This document shows, piece by piece, positions 1 to 10,082 of a stretch of 64,000 nucleotides of DNA. This DNA is from Coccinella septempunctata (Eukaryota; Arthropoda; Insecta; Coleoptera; Coccinellidae). The notes below the pieces were generated by a model. That model worked only from the letters and a program-made list of their open reading frames with translations. It made no database searches and had not been told where the DNA came from. Each line of letters begins with the position of its first letter. Positions within the stretch are counted from its first letter, which is position 1. The stretch covers positions 19,214,740 to 19,278,739 of the forward strand of contig NC_058198.1 of the NCBI RefSeq assembly GCF_907165205.1, given 5' to 3'. Position numbers and translations under genes: made by a program.

Positions 1-323
1 TGAGGGCCTGAGCAGGAATAAATTCCCGATTTCACCAGACTTTTTTTTACGATCTTCTTCTTTGGAATATCCACAAATCCATGTTTTTCTGCAACTTTTC
101 TGGAATGTTCATGCCAGAAACTTATTTTTTCTTTCACAGTTCCCCCCTTGAGTGCATCATACTCCATGTATTTATTTCGCTCTTTCCTATAATCATATGG
201 TTTCTCCTTTTCATGCGTAGTAAACGTAGATGAAGCCATAGTCCTTACGTAAGAGTCGAAAGTTTGTTGTAGTCTCCTGTTATCATTGTTATAACTGTCT
301 TCTATCTCTTCACAACGAATTTA
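1..323 (-). CDS. Open reading frame running off the window edge, unknown
   Basis: On the minus strand a frame stays open from the TAA at 321-323 to the first base of the window, about 106 codons with no stop in AT-rich DNA. A possible start is the ATG at 239. The visible protein is rich in Lys and Glu, with an amphipathic, coiled-coil-like middle and a basic run (IPKKKIVKK). I do not recognise it, and no retroelement motif is visible. It could be a host exon, since the bases upstream of 323 are compatible with an intron end, or another mobile-element piece. This is the only candidate host coding sequence in the window. Confidence 0.3.
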
Positions 324-1094
324 ATGAAATATTCTGAAAAAATTTCATAAACATAGATATAGTTAGAAAAAGAAATGATTCGGGGACAAATTTCAACAAT
401 ACTCCTCGGTAATAAGAAAAAATTTAGAACTTGTGATAGATAATCCTCATCATTGGCATCACACACACGAAAACAATCATGGCATTCCTTCAACTCATGC
501 ATTCAATTCATTATTCCCCATATTTCGAGATCTGGTATATGAAATATTGTACCCTCACCTGTTGTTCAATGATAATAACGGCTATGCTAGAGTTAAATAA
601 TAAAACTAGTAAATTAATATTGAAACATCGTAAAGAGGGTGCTTCCTTGATCGCTTACCGCAGATGTTAAATTACGAAATTTTAATAACATTTTTTCGAT
701 ACACTTCTTTGATATGTTATTCATCAAAATCGAGCATCAGCTGAGAGACTATTCCCCAAGGAATTGAAAAAATTGAGGTGTCTTCTTTTTCATCAGCCCT
801 ACTATGGAGTTGCCAGATTAGACTCTTTTCACACCATCGGAGTTTTACACGATGTTTCTAGTTACATAAGTAGAGTTCCAGAATTACATCTCGGAGGAAA
901 GAGAGCGAGCAGACTTTGCTCTGATTCGTAGATAGACGTAGATCTACGCTCTGATTGGACGGTATTGACGTAACAGATGGAAAAGATGGAAAATATGCGA
1001 TTCTGGAACGAGGCAATTGATAACATAACATGGGATCTGTCATACATATTCCGGTTCCGTCCGGCACATAACTCAACTGTTTTCTTTTCCAATT
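324..1094. other. No gene recognised
   Basis: AT-rich sequence with only short overlapping ORFs that have no recognisable motif. I see no repeat structure, RNA gene or transposon terminus here. Confidence 0.5.
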
Positions 1095-1259
1095 AATATA
1101 ACACCTAAGATAATAGCGAAGCAGATTCGGGTCATAAATGATTCAACTATAGATGGCTTTTTAGAAAATCTACCTGCAGTGGATTGGAATGACCTGTCAA
1201 TCTACCAAAACACAGAAGATGTTGATTTTATGTGGGACATATTTTTCAACAAGTTGTAA
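1095..1259 (+). pseudogene. Non-LTR retrotransposon scrap (endonuclease-RT linker)
   Basis: Reading from 1095 to the TAA at 1257-1259 gives about 54 residues containing VINDSTIDGFLENL, then DWNDL and a final DIFFNKL. This pattern (xIxxFxxxLxxxDW, then Asp/Ala-rich residues and FFxxL) is what follows the APE endonuclease in Jockey/CR1-type ORF2 proteins. There is no ATG and flanking stops close it on both sides, so it is a short remnant. The assignment rests on pattern only. Confidence 0.4.
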
Positions 1260-1622
1260 CGGGTTTTCCTCGGTGCACTCGAGCGCCAGCTATTCTTTAA
1301 GGGAGAATAGCAAACCTACCCTGGTAGCTACTAGCCGAAGACAAGGTTCCTTGGTGTCTGGGGTGTTAGCGACAACCAGTGAAATTCAAAATCAACGCAC
1401 ACAAATTATATTTGTCGACTCTTACAAGGAAACACAAATGGCACTATTACAAAATTCGTACAGTGACTCGAAATCAGTGAATTTACAGGGCAAAACGGAC
1501 GGAATGAAACGGGATCCGATCTCAAAAGTTATACGGGGGTTTACGGACTTGTTCGCCAGCCAGAACCTAAGACGCACACTTAACGGACAGATATCGGACT
1601 TCAGCCACAGAGTCCCGACGGC
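1260..1622. other. Unassigned sequence, possibly part of an old LTR
   Basis: An ORF of 147 codons spans 1189-1632 on the plus strand, but its composition is not protein-like and it starts inside the retroelement scrap. The stretch begins TGTAACGGG and leads into GC-rich tandem repeats, which would fit a decayed LTR. I found no matching terminus, so this is only a suggestion. Confidence 0.2.
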
Positions 1623-1637
1623 TCACCCTTAGGCTCG

Positions 1638-1930
1638 TTCGGCACTCCTTGGGTATCCACACCAGCAGAATGCCTCCCTAACCGTAGGGGTGAACACAGG
1701 AACGAGGTAAAAGACGGGAACTGAGGAAAGGGTGCGCCACCCCAAAGTGTCCTCGGTACCCTCCGGGTATCCACACCAGCAGCGTACTTTAAGGACAGTA
1801 GGGGTGGAACTAAGAAAGACGGGAAATTTAAGGGAAGGGTGAGCCACCCCAAAGTGCCTTCGGCACCCCCCGGGTATCCACACCAGCAGGGTACGTTAAT
1901 GACAGTAGGGGTGGAACTCAGACTCGGGTA
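1638..1930. repeat. Imperfect tandem repeat, three copies of 107-114 bp
   Basis: The block GGGTATCCACACCAGCAG occurs at 1651, 1765 and 1872, giving periods of 114 and 107 bp. Each is preceded by a TCGGCACTCC/TCGGTACCCT-like stretch and followed by a CAGTAGGGGTGGAAC-like stretch. The copies are diverged. ORFs on the minus strand here are by-products of the repeat. Confidence 0.85.
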
Positions 1931-1940
1931 TAAGGGGGAT

Positions 1941-1963
1941 AATAATATAATAATAATAATAAG
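1941..1963 (-). repeat. TTA-repeat 3' tail of element A
   Basis: TAATAATAATAA on the plus strand reads as (TTA)n on the element strand. It lies 4-10 bases after AATAAACTC, as expected for the 3' terminus of a non-LTR element with a simple-repeat tail. A similar tail is seen at 46761-46787 for element D. Confidence 0.75.
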
Positions 1964-2273
1964 AGAGTTTATTTGTAAACCTTATAAACTCTAAAACAAA
2001 CTGTAGAGTTATCCTATGATAACTGTGTCCAGCCTATTCAACTCAAATAATATTTTTAAATACCCATATACTGAATATAAACAAAAAAAAATTATTCAAA
2101 TATCCCCATTGTGTCTCCTTCAGTATTCTTTGTCTCTGTCGGTGCTTCATCGTCCTCATCGGTATTATAATGTCCCAATCGGTAATACATCCAAGTTATG
2201 TAGTCTTCGTTGTCCAAGATCTGTCGTGATCCCACTCAATGGAGTAGGTATTCATTCACACACTGAAATTTAT

Positions 2274-2900
2274 TTAATTCGAGTTTATCATTTTATGGAT
2301 CCTAGCTCGGTCTCCCTCAGCCAGCCATAATTTTATTCCTTTTTTGAATTTTGTTTCATTTCGGGTCTCCCTCAAAGTCTTCGGCACAATGGAGTAAATT
2401 CTTGGAGCAATATATGAACTACATCTCTGACCAATTCTCTTCGTAGCTCTTATTGTTTCATAATTTATTTGTTTTGCTCTAGTAGTGTATTTGTGTTCCT
2501 TTAGTCTCACTGGTATTTTATTCTGGTGAACCTTCAAAATTATTTGTTGGGCATATATCTGTCTAATGTCTAGTGCTTTAGAAATCTCGTAGATAGTGGA
2601 ACTTGGAAATGTAATTTTTTTTCCATACATTATTTTTAGAATACACTTCTGAATAATGTCAACACTTTTCTTGTGCACATCAAAAACACCACCCCATCCT
2701 ATTATCCCATATGACAGCTGTGATTGGACCAACGCAGAGTAAAGAATACGCATGTATTTCTCAGAACTTATTGATTTTCTTATATATCTAAATCTATATA
2801 GAATTCCTCTTAGTTTTTTTGTAAGGCAAGACATATGTTTATCCCATTTTAGATGCTGATCGATGAAAATGCCCAGATATTTTGTGGATTGCGTGGCTGG
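2274..2900 (-). pseudogene. Element A ORF2, C-terminal RT region
   Basis: The ORF 2834-2274 and its in-frame upstream extension carry the late RT/thumb motifs of Jockey/CR1 elements: TKYLGIFIDQHLKWDKH, then SQLSYGIIGWGG, then the QKCILKIMY segment and a basic C-terminus. About 20 codons upstream, around 2912-2960, the same reading continues in another frame, showing a frameshift. The palm motif with the catalytic YxDD/FADD is absent, because everything between the NYRPITLI block and this region has been replaced by the SINE. Confidence 0.85.
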
Positions 2901-2971
2901 AATGTGTAATTTTATTTATCTGTAGAACTCCCAAATTTGGCTGCCCTGTTTCGTTTGAGGAGAATGTTAGG

Positions 2972-3168
2972 TACTTGGCCGAGTGGCCGAGTTGGTAAAT
3001 CGGGAGGACCCGGAGCCAGCTCCCACGGAGATGCGGGTTCGAATCCCGCCGCGCCCATGGATGTTTGTGAATGTTTGGTATGAATGTGAAATATGAAATA
3101 CGTCAAATAATGTGTACCTGACCACATAGCCAAGTAGCTGAGGTCATTAAAGAGAAAGAGAGAGAGAG
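2972..3168 (+). mobile_element. tRNA-derived SINE
   Basis: A pol III A box (TGGCCGAGTTGG, 2984-2995) and B box (GGTTCGAATCC, 3036-3046) lie about 40 bp apart inside a tRNA-like head. The 3' side of the acceptor stem (GCGCCCA) is present, but the matching 5' strand is not clear. About 110 bp of unrelated body follows and ends in a GA-rich tail (3151-3168). The spacing between boxes suggests a class II (Leu/Ser-type) ancestor. It is not a functional tRNA gene, because the acceptor stem does not pair. I saw no target duplication, which fits its position at a deletion junction. Confidence 0.75.
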
Positions 3169-3171
3169 ATA

Positions 3172-4374
3172 TTAAAGTAATCGGTCTATAGTTGTTCATC
3201 CGAGTTTTATCACCTCCCTTGAACACAGGTTTCACCAGTCCCATTTTAAGTATATCCGGGAAACGTCCCTTGTCGAAACAGTTGTTTATTATGTAAGCAA
3301 GGGGGATTTATATTTCTTCTTTTATGCTTTTCAATGTTTCCGCTCGTATTCCATCATAACCAGCCGATTTTCGAGATTTGAGACTGTTTATGGTCTTCTC
3401 TATTTCAACTGGGTCAGTTGGAAACAGAAAAAAGGTGTTATCTCTTCGAATATTTACTTCTTTGAAATCTTTCGGCTCGGTCAGTTTACTAGCATAGGTT
3501 TCGCCCACTTTAATGAAGTATTCATTGAAAAGTTCGCACTTTTCCTGATCATCGTCAATCATCAAATCATCACTGTTACGAATGTATCTTATATTTGTTT
3601 CGATTTTTGTATTATTAGTTAGGTTTCCGACACAATCCCATAAAGCTGTCGATTCACTTTGATTTTTTTTATACACTTCTGAAAATATCTCTGTTTAGCC
3701 TCATATATAAGTTTTCTTATGTGTTTTTTATATTCCGTGTATTCAGTTTTCAGTTTTATGTTTCCGGGCTCCTTTTTTAATTTACTGTAAATTTTTTGTT
3801 TTTTATCTATTTCATTCAATAATGAAGGAGTCATCCACTCTTTCCTAATACGTTCCTTCTTTTTTATATTAATTGTGGTTGTGTTATGCTCTATATACCC
3901 CTTCAAAGTTTGAATGAATTTCCCGGTTATTTCATTTATGTCTTGACATACATAGATATCTTGCCAAGTTTCATGCTTCAGCGAATTTTTCAATTTATTA
4001 TATTCGATGTATCTCTTTGTATGATTTTTCTCATTGATTGCTTCACTCATTTGCAGAGTGGTATATAAGAATGTTGGATAGTGATCCGTTATCAATTTCT
4101 GCAGAATAATTCTATTTACAGTTGAACTTTCTGGAAGCATCCCTTTAACAAAAAAATGATCTAGGCATGTTCGGCTATCTGGACGGGTGTATTTATTAAT
4201 TAGAGATGTGAAACCAAAGGAGCAGAGAATATTTTTATATTCTTCGGTATTGTAGTCATTTTCCAATAAATTGATATTCATATCACCTGTGATAATATGT
4301 TTTACACATTTCTTTTCCCTCTCCAGATAATTTAGCAATTCGTCGTTGAAGTCCGCGATGTTACAATGCGGCGA
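3172..4374 (-). pseudogene. Element A ORF2, endonuclease end and RT N-terminus
   Basis: The frame entering at 4374 has the APE endonuclease signatures GDMNINLL, SRTCLDHFF and ITDHYP. A basic linker follows, then the RT entry region (FNEYF, KSAGYDGI, a VKPVFKGGDK block and NNYRPITLI). It is broken by a frameshift near 3660-3680, where two frames overlap, and by an in-frame TAA at 3308-3310 (the frames at 3676 and 3244 are the same). The reading stops abruptly at the SINE tail. Confidence 0.85.
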
Positions 4375-4380
4375 TCTATA

Positions 4381-6070
4381 CAGGGTGTGGCGTAATGAGT
4401 GGATAATATTGAGCCTGGGGATAGAGGACTCTATGGCGGTTCCGAAAAATATATTTTACGTTTAGTAAAAGTGCCTTGGTTTTCGAGATATTGGAGATTT
4501 TCGAAAATTCAAAAGAATTACACCCTTCGCCACTCGTTTTGCAGGCAAGACTCCAAATGAAGGAATTTTTTCAAACTGTTTTTTGGATAATATTCCTGGA
4601 TAGATGATCTATCGAATGTAATTCATTATTTTTGAGGCGCATGAATAGTTCTTCATGAAAAAAAGATCTAACTCAACTTTTCCGTTTTGCTAATTTTTTT
4701 TCCTAAGTTCAACCTAGCGCGGTGTGAAAAATAATATGGTTACCTGAGAGCCAATGCAAGAAAAAACATGCCATTTTCATTGAGATTCCGAAATGGTATA
4801 ACTCTCTGTATTCTCAGCATTTATTACAAAATAAATTCCTGTTGCAATCAGTTGAGGCCTAGTTTGATGTAGACAGTGTTTCTAAAATATTTATCAGCTA
4901 AAATCAGAAGTGCAAGCAGAATGAATCAATCGTCTATAAGAAGGTATAGAGCATTTACTGAAACTCATGGTGTCCTCTTAGAGAATCTTGTGTGATATTC
5001 AATTCAATGAAACGATACTCATTTTAAAATTGTTGATATCTATGCAATAAAGCTATGATTCATTAGAAAGTGTAGACTATAGAGCATGTATCAGAACTCA
5101 TGATGGCCAATTTAAGCATCATTTGTGATTTCATTCATTCAATGAAACGATATTTCAAAATTGTTATTTTTTCTCGTTTTCTTTTATTATTGAACCCCAA
5201 CGTTGTGAAGTCAATATTTTCAAGTTAATTTCAAGTTATGCATTAAATTTCAGCATTTTTGTAACAAGGTTCTTGACTCGATGTAATAAAAATTACCTGA
5301 TTTTCAGCTTTTTTCTTAATTACAAAAGTGCTAAAATTCACTTCGTTACTTGAAATTCGCTTAACAACTATTAACTTTATAACTCTAGGGCTTAATGAGG
5401 AAAGAATAAGAGGGAAAAAAACCGATTTTGAAATATTGTTTAATTGAATCGAGTTTTACAAAAAGTGTTCAAAGTGTGCATCAGGAGCTGTACTAGATGC
5501 TCTACAACTTCTTATGAATAATTGCTTTATTCTGCTTGCAAGTCTCATTTCAGTTGCTAAAAATTAAAGAAAAAGGCTTACGTCAAACTCTGCCTTGACT
5601 CATTGTAATAGAAATTTACTTTGTATTTAATGCTGAAAATAGAGTGAGTTATACCATTTCAGAATCTCAGTGAAACAGGCATGTTTTCTCTTGCTTTGGC
5701 ACTCAGGTAACCATATTATTTTTCACACCACGCTGGGTTGAACTTAGGAAAAAAAATAAGCAAAACGGAAAATTTGAGTTAATTCTTTTATTTAAGAAAA
5801 ACTATTCATGCGCCTCGAAAATAATAATTTACATTCGATAGCGCATCTATCCAGGAATACTATCCAAAAAACAGTTTGAAAAAATTCCTTCATTTGGAGT
5901 CTTGCCTGCAAAAAGAATGGCGAATGGTGTGATTTTCTTGAATTTTCGAAAATCTCGAATATCTCGAAAACCAAGGCACTTTTACTGAACGTAAAATATA
6001 TTTTTCTGAACCGCCATAGAGTCCTCTACCTGCAGGCTCCATATTATCCATTCATTACGCCACACCCTGT
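4381..6070. mobile_element. Fold-back (long-TIR) non-autonomous DNA transposon
   Basis: The ends are perfect inverted repeats starting CAGGGTGTGGCGTAATGA. The inverted similarity continues inward with small differences for roughly 500-600 bp on each side (about 4381-5000 and 5490-6070), for example CAAAACGG near 4684 and its complement near 5762. TATA flanks both ends (4377-4380 and 6071-6074), so the duplication is TA or TATA. The host ORF2 reading resumes on both sides. There is no coding capacity inside. A Tc1/mariner-type origin is possible from the TA target, but the superfamily is not established. Confidence 0.85.
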
Positions 6071-6518
6071 ATATAGCTGTAATTTTGAGTGACTTTCTTC
6101 GATATTGAACATCTATTTCCAGTGCTTTTATGTTTCCTAGATTAACAGTGTGATGATTAAAATGAATATTATTTTTCACATACACAAGAGTTCCGTCATT
6201 TTTGTTGTTTTTTCCCTCATTATATATTTGCTGGTATCCGTTCAGAGTGAATACTCTGGGATCCTCTAACTGAAAAGTCTCAGTCAACACGATTATATCG
6301 AAATTAGCTGACGTATTCTGCAAAAATATTTCGAATTCGCTGAAGTTCTTTTGCATGCTACGAATATTCATTTGCATAATTTTGAATTCTTTATGTATAC
6401 TCATAGAATCCGGGTCACTCATGTCTTCGATGACAACGGTATCATAATCCTCATTTTGAAAATTTCTTATAAAGCAATCCATTCCTATTTTCCGCAAATA
6501 CAATTCACACATACACAA
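6071..6518 (-). pseudogene. Element A ORF2, N-terminal APE endonuclease
   Basis: From the ATG at 6518 the protein enters the endonuclease fold at FKIMQMNIRSM, continues through DIIVLTETF (the catalytic Glu region) and reaches the LKITAIYR strand. It then runs into the fold-back element at 6070, where an ORF artificially continues to 5982. The start lies about 115 bp after the ORF1 stop. The remainder of the domain is at 4374 and below. Confidence 0.85.
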
Positions 6519-6632
6519 TACCTACGCATATATATTTCCACTCATATAAAAAATTTGTACTTAGTTTTCGTTCATATATTTTTTTTGTTCACTTTTTTAT
6601 TATTTTTTTTTAATACTGCTCAATTTCACCAA

Positions 6633-7478
6633 CTAGAGTTGGCCACTCCTATTGGCCACAGACTTGAGCCGCAGTTTCATACCCCTAATATTTTTGTTTG
6701 GTGAGTTCTTCTTATTTATAACCTTTTTTTTATGTGTTACAGAGTGAGGGGTAGGCAATTTTATTTTATCTGTGACTTCTTTAGAGGTCGATGGATCGTC
6801 TAAAAATTCCAGTGTGTCCACAGAGCACTCAGTTGTGGGTGTAATCAGAGCGCTGTTCAGTCCACTCTCCCCCTCTGAACAGTTCAAGTCCTCCAACCCG
6901 TATACACTACCTCCAATAACGAGTTTATTTCCTTTCATGTATGACTTTTCAGTTGAGTTTGCTCTGGCCTTTTTCAAAAACGACCTTAATTTTTTATTTT
7001 CCATACGCTGTTGAGGTGTCAAATCGTTTGATATTGTTATTGCCGTGCCCTTGAGCCGCTTAACGTGTGCAAAAATGAGTTTTTTGGTCCGATATGAGAC
7101 AAACTCTTTTTTGATAGGGCTATTTTCCTTATTGCCAAGACTGTAACAGTCGCTAACCTCCGATGATTCGATTCGTATGCCCAATAGACGGTTTATCTCT
7201 TCACAGATAACCTCAGCATTCAACTCAGACCCAACTTGAAGACCGAAAATCGTCAGATTTTTTTTCCTGCTCAAGCGTTCCGTTTCTTCCAGTCTGCTCC
7301 TTAACTGTGCATTCTCCTCCTCTAGAATTTCATTTCTTTTTTTTAGTGCTTGTATCTCTAAAGGTAATCTCGCCTCTGATGCGGAAATGCTAGCTTTTAC
7401 CTCCTGCTTGCTATCACGGATTTCCTCTAAGAGTTTCTCAAGCGTGACCTCCCCTATTTCATCGTTCGGCATCATCAA
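6633..7478 (-). CDS. Element A ORF1 protein (coiled-coil RNA-binding type)
   Basis: The protein has 281 residues. Residues 40-75 form a clear heptad-type coiled coil (ALKKRNEILEEENAQL...). After this comes a region resembling the ORF1/FP-type nucleic-acid-binding domain of insect Jockey-like elements (LTIFGLQVG, a conserved RTKKLIF stretch, then QQRMENKKLRS) and a basic tail. Such ORF1 proteins trimerise and bind element RNA. There is no CCHC zinc knuckle. The reading frame is intact although ORF2 is destroyed. The ATG at 7478 is the first in-frame Met. Confidence 0.8.
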   Translation of the reverse strand: MMMPNDEIGEVTLEKLLEEIRDSKQEVKASISASEARLPLEIQALKKRNEILEEENAQLRSRLEETERLSRKKNLTIFGLQVGSELNAEVICEEINRLLGIRIESSEVSDCYSLGNKENSPIKKEFVSYRTKKLIFAHVKRLKGTAITISNDLTPQQRMENKKLRSFLKKARANSTEKSYMKGNKLVIGGSVYGLEDLNCSEGESGLNSALITPTTECSVDTLEFLDDPSTSKEVTDKIKLPTPHSVTHKKKVINKKNSPNKNIRGMKLRLKSVANRSGQL

Positions 7479-8768
7479 GTTCTCTCTCCGAAATTGAAAT
7501 AACTATAAGATGTATTATTTACCCAATCTGAAGTTCCAAAAGACTGAGACTGAGACTGAAGTTCCAATGATTTAAAAAAAAAACGGAGTGTCGTCTTACC
7601 TCTGGGTTCTAATTCACTCACAGCGGAACAGTTGAACGAAAAAAAAATTAACTAATGCTCTTTCTAAAAAATCCCTAAAGTAAAAGAAATGAAAAAAAAA
7701 TTGGTGAATTCTCAGTAAAACCCCGAAAACGAGAGCAAGAAATTATCTCGGCGGATTCTCAAATTCGGCAATTAATTGGAAGTCAAGCGTAAGTGAAGCG
7801 TAAGGAAATTAATCGTAAGTGAATTGACCTGCGGGGGGACATCTGATTTTATACCCACAGGGGGGGTGCGGAAATCAGATGTGCCCTAACAGTCGAAATT
7901 CGGTAAAATATGCGTCGATGAAGACATCTTAATTTCGACTTATCTGTGCTAGCGAACAAAAAATTCGGTTATCTTCCAATTCAGGATGTTTTATACGGTG
8001 CGACATCGTTTTTAGGAAATGAAAACGGAATAAAAACGGTGCGGAATGTTTACAATTTCGAACGATGTCGGAATCCTGAATTGGAAATTTGAAAAGATTT
8101 CTCGGAAAATTAATTCAAAACAAAATTACTTAAAAATGAAAACTAAAATAATTAGTCTAAAATGAGGGGGTAGGTTTGAAAACTACCCTCTCGTTACAAA
8201 GTATAAGTCCACATTTGACATATCATTTCCTATTGTCACGGTCAAAGACAGAGAAAATATGTGGACACATCTTGGTCGATCGTGAGTTGGGTTGCCTGAC
8301 TCCGGTTTGTCAGGCGCCGACGAAAGAAAAACTTTGTTGTCTGTCGGTCACGACAACTAATGCTAATTCGTATCATCGCCGGACGCGTCAAAATCGATCT
8401 CTCAAAAAACCTTAATAATCTTCATATAAAATCGCCAAAATCTTCGCACCATCTGTCATCTCTCTATATTGAGTAAATCAAAGTAATATTAAGCAACTTT
8501 AAGTGAAGTGCCGTGTGTCCTTCATCTATCGTGCCACGGAGCTAAGTGCAGAAGGAGAGTTGGTTCCGTGTTTCCCTTCCCTCAAGAACCCCCTTTCTGA
8601 TACCGGACCAGTGGAGATTCATCTGAGTTTAGACTTCACCCAGTTGGGGTAGGTAAGAGCATTTTCACTTGTTCGGTTGCTCAATATCCATAATTCATCT
8701 GAAGTTGATCCCAAACTCATTTGCGATCAATTACATCTCCTGAAAAAATGAATTTAAAAAATTTGTTG
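7479..8768. other. Element A 5' flank and unassigned sequence with hairpins
   Basis: No coding sequence is recognised. The part nearest 7479 is presumably the element A 5' UTR. Two inverted-repeat structures lie at 7840-7883 and 7976-8084. Positions 8420-8660 contain CATATAAAAT followed by a GC-richer leader-like stretch, which could be an LTR or a host promoter region, but there is no supporting terminus. Confidence 0.4.
7976..8084. repeat. Inverted repeat (nested hairpin)
   Basis: CCAATTCAGGAT at 7976-7987 is perfectly complementary to 8073-8084, and CGACATCGTT at 8001-8010 pairs with 8061-8070, leaving a 50-nt loop. A second small palindrome (ACATCTGATTT with its complement) sits at about 7840-7883. 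These may be remnants of a small inverted-repeat element. Confidence 0.8.
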
Positions 8769-9690
8769 GACTTTTTTTGTTGGTTCTCTTTGCAGACGAC
8801 ACTTCGGTTGTGGTTTCAGCACGGAGTGGGAGGAGCTTCGCTATGCGTGTGAAGCTATTATAGAGAAGTTCACTTGTTGGTTCCGGGCTAACAGAGTTGT
8901 TGTAAATGTGAACAAGACAGTTTGCATGTGTTTTGGTTCAAGGGGCATTCCTAATGATACGTTAGAGTTACGTTATTCCAATTTCGTGATTACTTTTTCT
9001 GACCATTGTAAATTCTTGGGTATATACATGGATAAAAGAATGAGCTGGTCCACGCATGTAGGTATGCTCTGCAGAAAGCTGAACTCTTTATTCTTTGCCA
9101 TAAATAGAGTAAGGGATTCCCTGCCCCTCAGTTCACTAATTCAAGTCTATTATAACCTTGCCTATAGTCAACTTTCCTATAATATCCTAGTCTGGGGTAA
9201 CTGTGTAGATTTCAACAGAGCTTCTGTTGCCCAGAAACGAATTATACGTCGAATTTTCAATCTCAGTACTCGTACATCATGTCGACCTACACTCATTGCT
9301 CACGGTTTGTTGTCATTGCCATGCATTTATATATTAAAATGTTTGGTTTATGCCAAGGAAAATATTGATAAATGGTCCAAATTATCCGATAACCATAAAT
9401 ATCAGACAAGAAATCAGGACATCCTGCTTGTGCCGAAGCATGGGACACGAAGGTTTGAGAACTCGCCGTCCTGTGTATTAAAATGTATAACTGTTTACCA
9501 AAAATTATAAAGTCCCTTAATTATGTACATTTCAAAAAGAAAATTAAAAATATATTGTTAAGTAAATGTTATTATTCTGTAAATGAATTTTATCAAGATT
9601 GCCCCCAAATTGTTAATGAGGGCTGAATTGTTATGTATAATGACTTGTCTCATACACCGTGGTGTCTTAGGGGATTAATAAACTATTATG
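8769..9690 (+). pseudogene. 5'-truncated non-LTR element E, RT C-terminal half
   Basis: The sequence begins within the RT palm (LVLFADDTSVVVSA, the catalytic FADD), then shifts frame near 8830. It continues as a 200-codon frame (8908-9510) with KFLGIYMDKRMSWSTH, AYSQLSYNILVWG and KYQTRNQD, all standard thumb motifs of Jockey/CR1-type elements. About 180 bp of 3' UTR follows and ends around GATTAATAAACTATTATGAC. The truncated start is typical of target-primed reverse transcription that stopped early. It is related to, but not the same as, element C at 45043-46390. Confidence 0.8.
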
Positions 9691-10071
9691 ACTTTAGCCT
9701 TTCGGCTTTCACACTCCTCTCCAGAGGAAAATTCACTCATCCCAGATATCTCAGATATCAAAAGGATTAAGCTCTGTTGGAGCCCTTTCCAGGTTTTCGG
9801 GCTCGTGGTGGTGGTCGGGTCCGGGTCGCTCCTCGACTCCCTGCTGTAGGTTGGATTCCTGCTCTACCCGCACTTCCTGTCGGAGCAGACAGTGTTCTTC
9901 TGCATTCCCCATGTACTTGCGTACAGTTCTCGCCGTTCCGAGCAGTACCGTCTTCTGCAAATATTTTCGTCCAACTGAAGTTTCCTCAAGTTCTCCAGTA
10001 TTATTTATTATTATTACCTGTACACATTTCTCGCTACCGCCCGGAATATCTCGATCTTCACCGTCGCTCAA
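9691..10071 (-). pseudogene. C-terminal scrap of an R4/Dong-like non-LTR element
   Basis: The ORF 10071-9751 contains GRKYLQKTVLLGTARTVRKY, matching the extreme C-terminal helix of the two R4/Dong-like elements at 55660 and 58385 (QKQVLLQTARIVRKF and QKAVILGTVNIVRQ). Downstream, toward 9691, the strand contains GCCGAAAGGCTAAAGTC, which looks like a structured 3' end. Only the end of the protein is present. Confidence comes from this one motif. Confidence 0.45.
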
Positions 10072-10082
10072 AAACTTTATAG

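Larger units (their letters stand above)
1936..7600 (-). mobile_element. Non-LTR retrotransposon A (Jockey/CR1-like), broken
   Basis: On the minus strand the order is ORF1 (7478-6633), the APE endonuclease start (6518-6071), a fold-back insertion (6070-4381), the rest of the endonuclease and the RT N-terminus (4374-3172), a SINE (3168-2972), then the RT C-terminal region (2900-2274). A 3' UTR follows, ending in AATAAA and a TTA-repeat tail near 1940. ORF1 with a coiled coil, an APE endonuclease and a TTA tail fit the Jockey/CR1 group; the clade is not resolved. The 5' end is set only roughly, beyond the ORF1 start. The RT catalytic core is missing, so the copy is dead. Confidence 0.85.

Noticed and set aside
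1189..1632. 147-codon plus-strand ORF as a gene
   Set aside because: It starts inside a retroelement scrap, has no recognisable motif and runs into the tandem repeat.
2972..3060. Functional tRNA gene
   Set aside because: A and B boxes are good, but the 5' acceptor strand does not pair with GCGCCCA, and a SINE-like body with a GA-rich tail follows.
8780..8802. Splice acceptor before a host exon (TTTGTTGGTTCTCTTTGCAG)
   Set aside because: The sequence on both sides reads as one RT motif (LVLFADDTSVV), so the resemblance is accidental.
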